From: an uncultured Roseburia sp.
GTDB taxonomy: Bacteria; Bacillota; Clostridia; Lachnospirales; Lachnospiraceae
Length of the DNA stretch: 6,733 nt
Assembly (NCBI GenBank): GCA_946055175.1
Contig: CAMGET010000070.1
Span: 1 to 6,733, forward strand
Direction of reading: 5' to 3'
Both the position numbers and the translations under genes were made by a program. Positions 1-6,733 of this stretch are shown here, piece after piece. Below the pieces are notes generated by a model. The model was given only the letters and a program-made list of their open reading frames with translations, was not told the origin of the DNA and did no database searches. Numbering within the stretch: the stretch's first letter is position 1; each line of letters starts with the position of its first letter.

Positions 1-1546
1 CTACGGCCTTTTGATGGGCGAGGATTTGTTTGGATTTATCGGAAAACCGGGATTTGATTTATTTACAGCTTATGAAAACTTTGATTTTTCAAGTTTTGTA
101 TTTAACTTGGTATTCTGTGCAACCACAGCAACCATCGTATCAGGTGCTATGGCAGAGCGTACCAAATTCCTTTCCTATTGTATTTATTCCGGAGTGATTT
201 CTGCTTTGATTTATCCGATTGAAGCTCACTGGATCTGGGGCGGTGGCTGGTTAGCAGGACTTGGCTTCCATGATTTCGCAGGTTCTTGTGCGATTCATAT
301 GGTAGGCGGTATTTCCGCTTTAATTGGTGCTAAGATTCTTGGACCTCGTATCGGTAAGTTTAAAAAGAATGCAAATGGTAAGATTACAAAGGTGAATGCC
401 TTCCCTGGTCACAGCATCGCACTTGGCGCACTTGGTGTATTTATTCTTTGGTTAGGCTGGTATGGATTTAACGGTGCTGCAGCAACCTCTCTTGGTCAGC
501 TCGGTTCCATCTTCCTTACAACCACCGTTGCACCGGCAGTTGCAACCGTTGTATGTATGATTTTTACCTGGGTAAAATATGGCAAACCGGATGTGTCTAT
601 GTGTTTGAATGCTTCCCTTGCAGGTTTGGTAGCAATTACCGCAGGATGTGATGTAACCGATTGCTTAGGTGCTTGTATCATTGGCGCAGTATCAGGTGTG
701 TTAGTTGTATTTGGTGTTTGGTTACTTGATTATAAGTTACATATTGATGACCCGGTTGGTGCCGTTGCCGTACATTGTATGAATGGTATCTGGGGTACAA
801 TCGCAGTTGGCCTTTTTGCTACAGAAACAGCTCCGGCTTACGGAATTGCAGATGCTGTAGGAGAAACAATGACAGGTTTATTCTATGGCGGCGGTTTCAA
901 ATTACTTGGAATTCAGTTGGTTGGTTTTGTCAGCGTTGCAGCATGGACCGCAGTTACTATTACCATTACTTTCCTTGTAATTAAAGCAATTGTTGGCTTA
1001 CGTGTCAGCCGTGAAGAAGAAGTGACAGGTCTGGATGAGACAGAACATGGTTTACCTTCTGCTTATGCAGGATTCGCAATGCTTCCGGAATATGTAGAAG
1101 AAGGGAATGAACCGGTTATTGTATCCGGCGATACACCGGTTGCAGAAGCAGTTCCTGTAAAGAAGGTTCCATCCTTCGAAGAGGGTACACCGAAGTTTAC
1201 GAAGATTGAGATTATTTGTAAGGAATCCAGATTTGAAGCATTAAAATCTGCTATGATGCAGATTGGCATTACCGGTATGACCGTATCACATGTTTTAGGT
1301 TGTGGTATTCAGAAAGGAAAACCGGAGTATTACCGTGGTGTTCAGGTAGAAGCAAATCTGCTCCCGAAGGTACAGGTTGAAATCGTTGTCAGCAAGGTTC
1401 CGGTTCGCACGGTCATTGAAACAGCGAAGAAGGTTCTCTACACCGGACATATCGGTGATGGCAAGATTTTCGTATACGATGTTGAGAACGTCGTAAAGGT
1501 CCGCACAGGAGAAGAAGGTTATCAGGCGCTCCAGGATGTGGAATAA
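1..1546 (+). CDS. amt: Ammonium channel (Amt/AmtB family) fused to a C-terminal PII (GlnB/GlnK-like) domain, 5'-partial
   Basis: This gene encodes a membrane ammonium channel with a PII signalling domain attached to its cytoplasmic tail. The frame is open to the left edge (codons from base 2 read YGLLMGED), so the Met codons near base 14 are internal; comparison with the family suggests about 60-80 N-terminal residues, roughly the first two membrane helices, are missing. About nine hydrophobic segments are visible. Numbering from the TTG at base 11, family landmarks are GAMAERTKF (45-53), GGGW (77-80), and the pore twin histidines H96 (in DFAGSCAIH) and H255 (in DPVGAVAVH). A linker of about 60 residues leads to the PII domain at about 396-511, recognised by GITGMTVSHVLG, a T-loop, LPKVQVEIVV, the nucleotide loop TGHIGDGKIFV and the VRTGEE end. 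Tandem stops TAATAA end the gene. The PII position equivalent to Tyr51, the uridylylation site of enteric PII, is valine (V446). No terminator follows before the T-box. Confidence 0.96.
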   Translation, partial: YGLLMGEDLFGFIGKPGFDLFTAYENFDFSSFVFNLVFCATTATIVSGAMAERTKFLSYCIYSGVISALIYPIEAHWIWGGGWLAGLGFHDFAGSCAIHMVGGISALIGAKILGPRIGKFKKNANGKITKVNAFPGHSIALGALGVFILWLGWYGFNGAAATSLGQLGSIFLTTTVAPAVATVVCMIFTWVKYGKPDVSMCLNASLAGLVAITAGCDVTDCLGACIIGAVSGVLVVFGVWLLDYKLHIDDPVGAVAVHCMNGIWGTIAVGLFATETAPAYGIADAVGETMTGLFYGGGFKLLGIQLVGFVSVAAWTAVTITITFLVIKAIVGLRVSREEEVTGLDETEHGLPSAYAGFAMLPEYVEEGNEPVIVSGDTPVAEAVPVKKVPSFEEGTPKFTKIEIICKESRFEALKSAMMQIGITGMTVSHVLGCGIQKGKPEYYRGVQVEANLLPKVQVEIVVSKVPVRTVIETAKKVLYTGHIGDGKIFVYDVENVVKVRTGEEGYQALQDVE

Positions 1547-1547
1547 T
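1519..1547 (+). promoter_or_regulatory. Candidate weak promoter for the T-box/asnB transcript
   Basis: A possible -35 element TTATCA (1519-1524, 4 of 6 to consensus) lies 17 bases before a possible -10 element AATAAT (1542-1547, 5 of 6). Transcription would start near 1554-1556, about 15 bases before the first T-box helix, which is a sensible position. It overlaps the last codons and stop of amt. The match is modest in AT-rich sequence, and read-through from amt is an equally good explanation because no terminator separates the two. Confidence 0.3.
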
Positions 1548-1653
1548 AAAAACTGAATAGATGTAAAAGCGATTGAGAAAAGAGAAGTAGCGCAGGAAAT
1601 CACTCACAGCGAGCATGGGACGGTGGGAGCCATGCAGCGGAGCCTGCGTGAAT

Positions 1654-1656
1654 AAC
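1654..1656 (+). promoter_or_regulatory. T-box specifier codon AAC (Asn)
   Basis: The 3' side of the stem I specifier loop reads GAA-T-AAC-A. In T-box leaders the specifier triplet sits one base after the GAA of the loop-E motif and is followed by a purine next to the closing helix. Here AAC is followed by A1657, and the helix CTTTTC begins at 1658. AAC pairs with the GUU anticodon of tRNA-Asn, in agreement with the downstream asnB. Confidence 0.87.
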
Positions 1657-1747
1657 ACTTTTCGAGCTGCAATCTGAAAGGGGATTCCTTAGTAGGTGCG
1701 CCGTATCGTCACACGTAAGCTGACAGAGTCTTGTTGGAGGCTTAGAA

Positions 1748-1795
1748 ATGAGAAAAAAGATAGGTGGCACAGCGAGCACAGCACTTGCCCTATAG
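1748..1795 (+). CDS. Possible 15-residue leader peptide inside the T-box (speculative)
   Basis: An ATG at 1748 opens a 15-codon frame, MRKKIGGTASTALAL, ending in TAG at 1793-1795. GGAGG at 1736-1740 sits 7 bases before the ATG, as good a ribosome site as those of the real genes here. The frame runs through the whole antiterminator (1760-1793), and its stop codon overlaps the last antiterminator base. It contains no Asn codon, so it does not resemble a classical asparagine attenuator peptide. The GGAGG also lies at the 3' side of the predicted stem III, so it may be structural and not used. Translation is unproven, and a frame this short can arise by chance. Confidence 0.2.
   Translation: MRKKIGGTASTALAL
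1760..1793 (+). promoter_or_regulatory. T-box antiterminator (or antisequestrator) helix with tRNA-binding bulge
   Basis: The helix is ATAGG (1760-1764) with CCTAT (1789-1793), then the seven-base bulge TGGCACA (1765-1771), then GCGAG (1772-1776) with CTTGC (1784-1788) around a seven-base loop. All ten pairs form, one of them G-U. The family bulge consensus is UGGNACC, so the last base differs (A for C). UGGC would pair with a GCCA acceptor end, and bacterial tRNA-Asn carries G at the discriminator position, which supports the AAC specifier call. No T-run follows the helix. Confidence 0.88.
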
Positions 1796-1819
1796 AATGC
1801 TGAATTTATGATACTATTT

Positions 1820-1824
1820 GGAGG
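1820..1824 (+). promoter_or_regulatory. asnB Shine-Dalgarno sequence, sets the start at 1833
   Basis: GGAGG lies 8 bases before ATG 1833. The alternative TTG start at 1818 overlaps this site and would place five residues in front of the catalytic cysteine, so it is rejected. The site can also pair with the 3' strand of the T-box antiterminator: 1817-1824 against 1789-1796, seven of eight positions, two of them G-U and one A-G mismatch. Confidence 0.85.
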
Positions 1825-1832
1825 AAATTCTT

Positions 1833-6466
<4,634 letters not shown>

Positions 6467-6480
<14 letters not shown>

Positions 6481-6733
6481 AAAACTGATTTTAGAAAATG
6501 GTGAAGAATATTATGGTTATGCCTTTGGGGAAGTTGTTGACCGTGTATGTGAAATCGTGTTTAATACTTCTATGGTAGGTTATCAGGAGATCCTTTCCGA
6601 TCCATCCTATACCTATCAGGCGGTTGTGATGACCTATCCTTTGATTGGCAATTACGGAATGGCAGACGATGATTACGAGACACTGATACCGACGATTGGT
6701 GGCTTGATTGTACGTGAATACAATGATTTACCA
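6467..6733 (+). CDS. carA: Carbamoyl phosphate synthetase small (glutaminase) subunit, 3'-partial
   Basis: This subunit supplies ammonia from glutamine to the large subunit, which makes carbamoyl phosphate for pyrimidine and arginine synthesis. Only the first 89 codons are present, and the frame runs off the right edge. The start MEYNRKLILENGEEYYG is followed by GEVVDRVCEIVFNTSMVGYQ, EILSDPSYTYQ, TYPLIGNYG and LIVREYNDLP, which together match the N-terminal domain typical of CarA. The class I glutaminase domain with its catalytic Cys lies beyond the window, so it cannot be checked. ATG 6467 is preceded by AAAGGAGGT (6454-6462), and the gene overlaps the end of purF by 14 bases in another frame, implying coupled translation. 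carB is the expected next gene but is not visible. Whether this copy serves pyrimidine or arginine synthesis is undecided; its position behind pyrG favours pyrimidines. Confidence 0.93.

Larger units (their letters stand above)
1569..1793 (+). promoter_or_regulatory. T-box leader RNA, predicted tRNA-Asn responsive, upstream of asnB
   Basis: This RNA element senses uncharged tRNA and controls the gene behind it. Stem I can be drawn from the sequence: base helix 1571-1575/1670-1674 (GATTG/CAATC), helix 1577-1582/1658-1663 (GAAAAG/CTTTTC), the specifier loop, helix 1591-1596/1643-1648 (CGCAGG/CCTGCG) and distal helix 1613-1618/1630-1635 (GCATGG/CCATGC) capped by a loop with the GNUG motif GGTG (1622-1625), with the AG-bulge-like AGCGA at 1608-1612. 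The specifier loop has AGTA (1586-1589) opposite GAA (1650-1652). CCGTATCG (1701-1708) resembles the conserved stem II motif CCGTTATC. A stem III can form by TAAGC/GCTTA (1716-1720/1740-1744). The antiterminator ends the element. Asn specificity fits the asparagine synthase gene that follows. This element accounts for most of the 286-base gap between amt and asnB. Confidence 0.9.

Noticed and set aside
11..16. TTG/ATG near base 11 as the true amt start
   Set aside because: The frame is open to base 2 with family-like residues (YGLL), and the first membrane helices would be missing, so the gene begins outside the window.
1295..1658. Minus-strand open frames of 102 and 81 codons across the amt end and leader
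   Set aside because: They run antisense through the PII domain and T-box stem I, whose sequence is explained by those features. No protein similarity is evident.
1802..1830. Hairpin GAATTT/AAATTC (1802-1807/1825-1830) around the asnB ribosome site as a terminator
   Set aside because: Six mostly A-T pairs with a 17-base loop and no T-run cannot be an intrinsic terminator. At most it modestly affects the ribosome site.
1818..1832. TTG at 1818 as the asnB start
   Set aside because: It overlaps the GGAGG ribosome site and would put five residues before the catalytic cysteine, which must follow the initiator Met.
1547..1832. Glutamine riboswitch or another metabolite riboswitch before the amidotransferase genes
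   Set aside because: The theme made it tempting, but the region is fully explained by T-box landmarks: AGTA/GAA, specifier, GGTG loop, antiterminator with TGG bulge.

Overview
The window is a forward-strand block of nitrogen and nucleotide metabolism genes from a low-to-moderate-GC Firmicute, most likely an anaerobic clostridium of the Lachnospiraceae type. The evidence is an ammonium channel fused to a PII domain, AGGAGG-type ribosome sites before every gene start that is visible, a tRNA-sensing T-box leader, and a PurF of the Gram-positive type that keeps all four iron-sulfur cysteines. The family assignment is inferred from protein character, not from a marker gene.

Layout: (1) 1-1546, the 3' part of amt, encoding an ammonium channel with a C-terminal PII domain; its 5' end lies outside the window. 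(2) 1547-1832, a 286-base gap almost filled by a T-box leader RNA (about 1569-1793). Its specifier codon reads AAC (Asn) and its antiterminator bulge begins UGGC, matching the GCCA end of tRNA-Asn. No intrinsic terminator follows it. (3) 1833-3413, asnB, asparagine synthase (glutamine-hydrolysing). (4) 3428-5041, pyrG, CTP synthase. (5) 5038-6480, purF, amidophosphoribosyltransferase. (6) 6467-6733, the first 89 codons of carA, the small subunit of carbamoyl phosphate synthetase, running off the right edge.

The genes share one theme. Amt-PII brings in or senses ammonium, which the cell fixes into glutamine; the next four genes all encode glutamine amidotransferases that spend that amide nitrogen on asparagine, CTP, purines and carbamoyl phosphate. 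From asnB on, genes are separated by 14 bases or overlap by 4 and 14 bases, so they look like one transcription unit behind the Asn T-box.

The most interesting region is the leader. It folds as a near-canonical T-box, but only 39 bases separate the antiterminator from the asnB start, with no T-run. The antiterminator 3' strand can instead pair weakly with the asnB Shine-Dalgarno sequence, which suggests control of translation rather than transcription. A 15-codon open frame with a good ribosome site runs through the antiterminator and stops just past it. No mobile elements, CRISPR arrays, tRNA or rRNA genes were seen.
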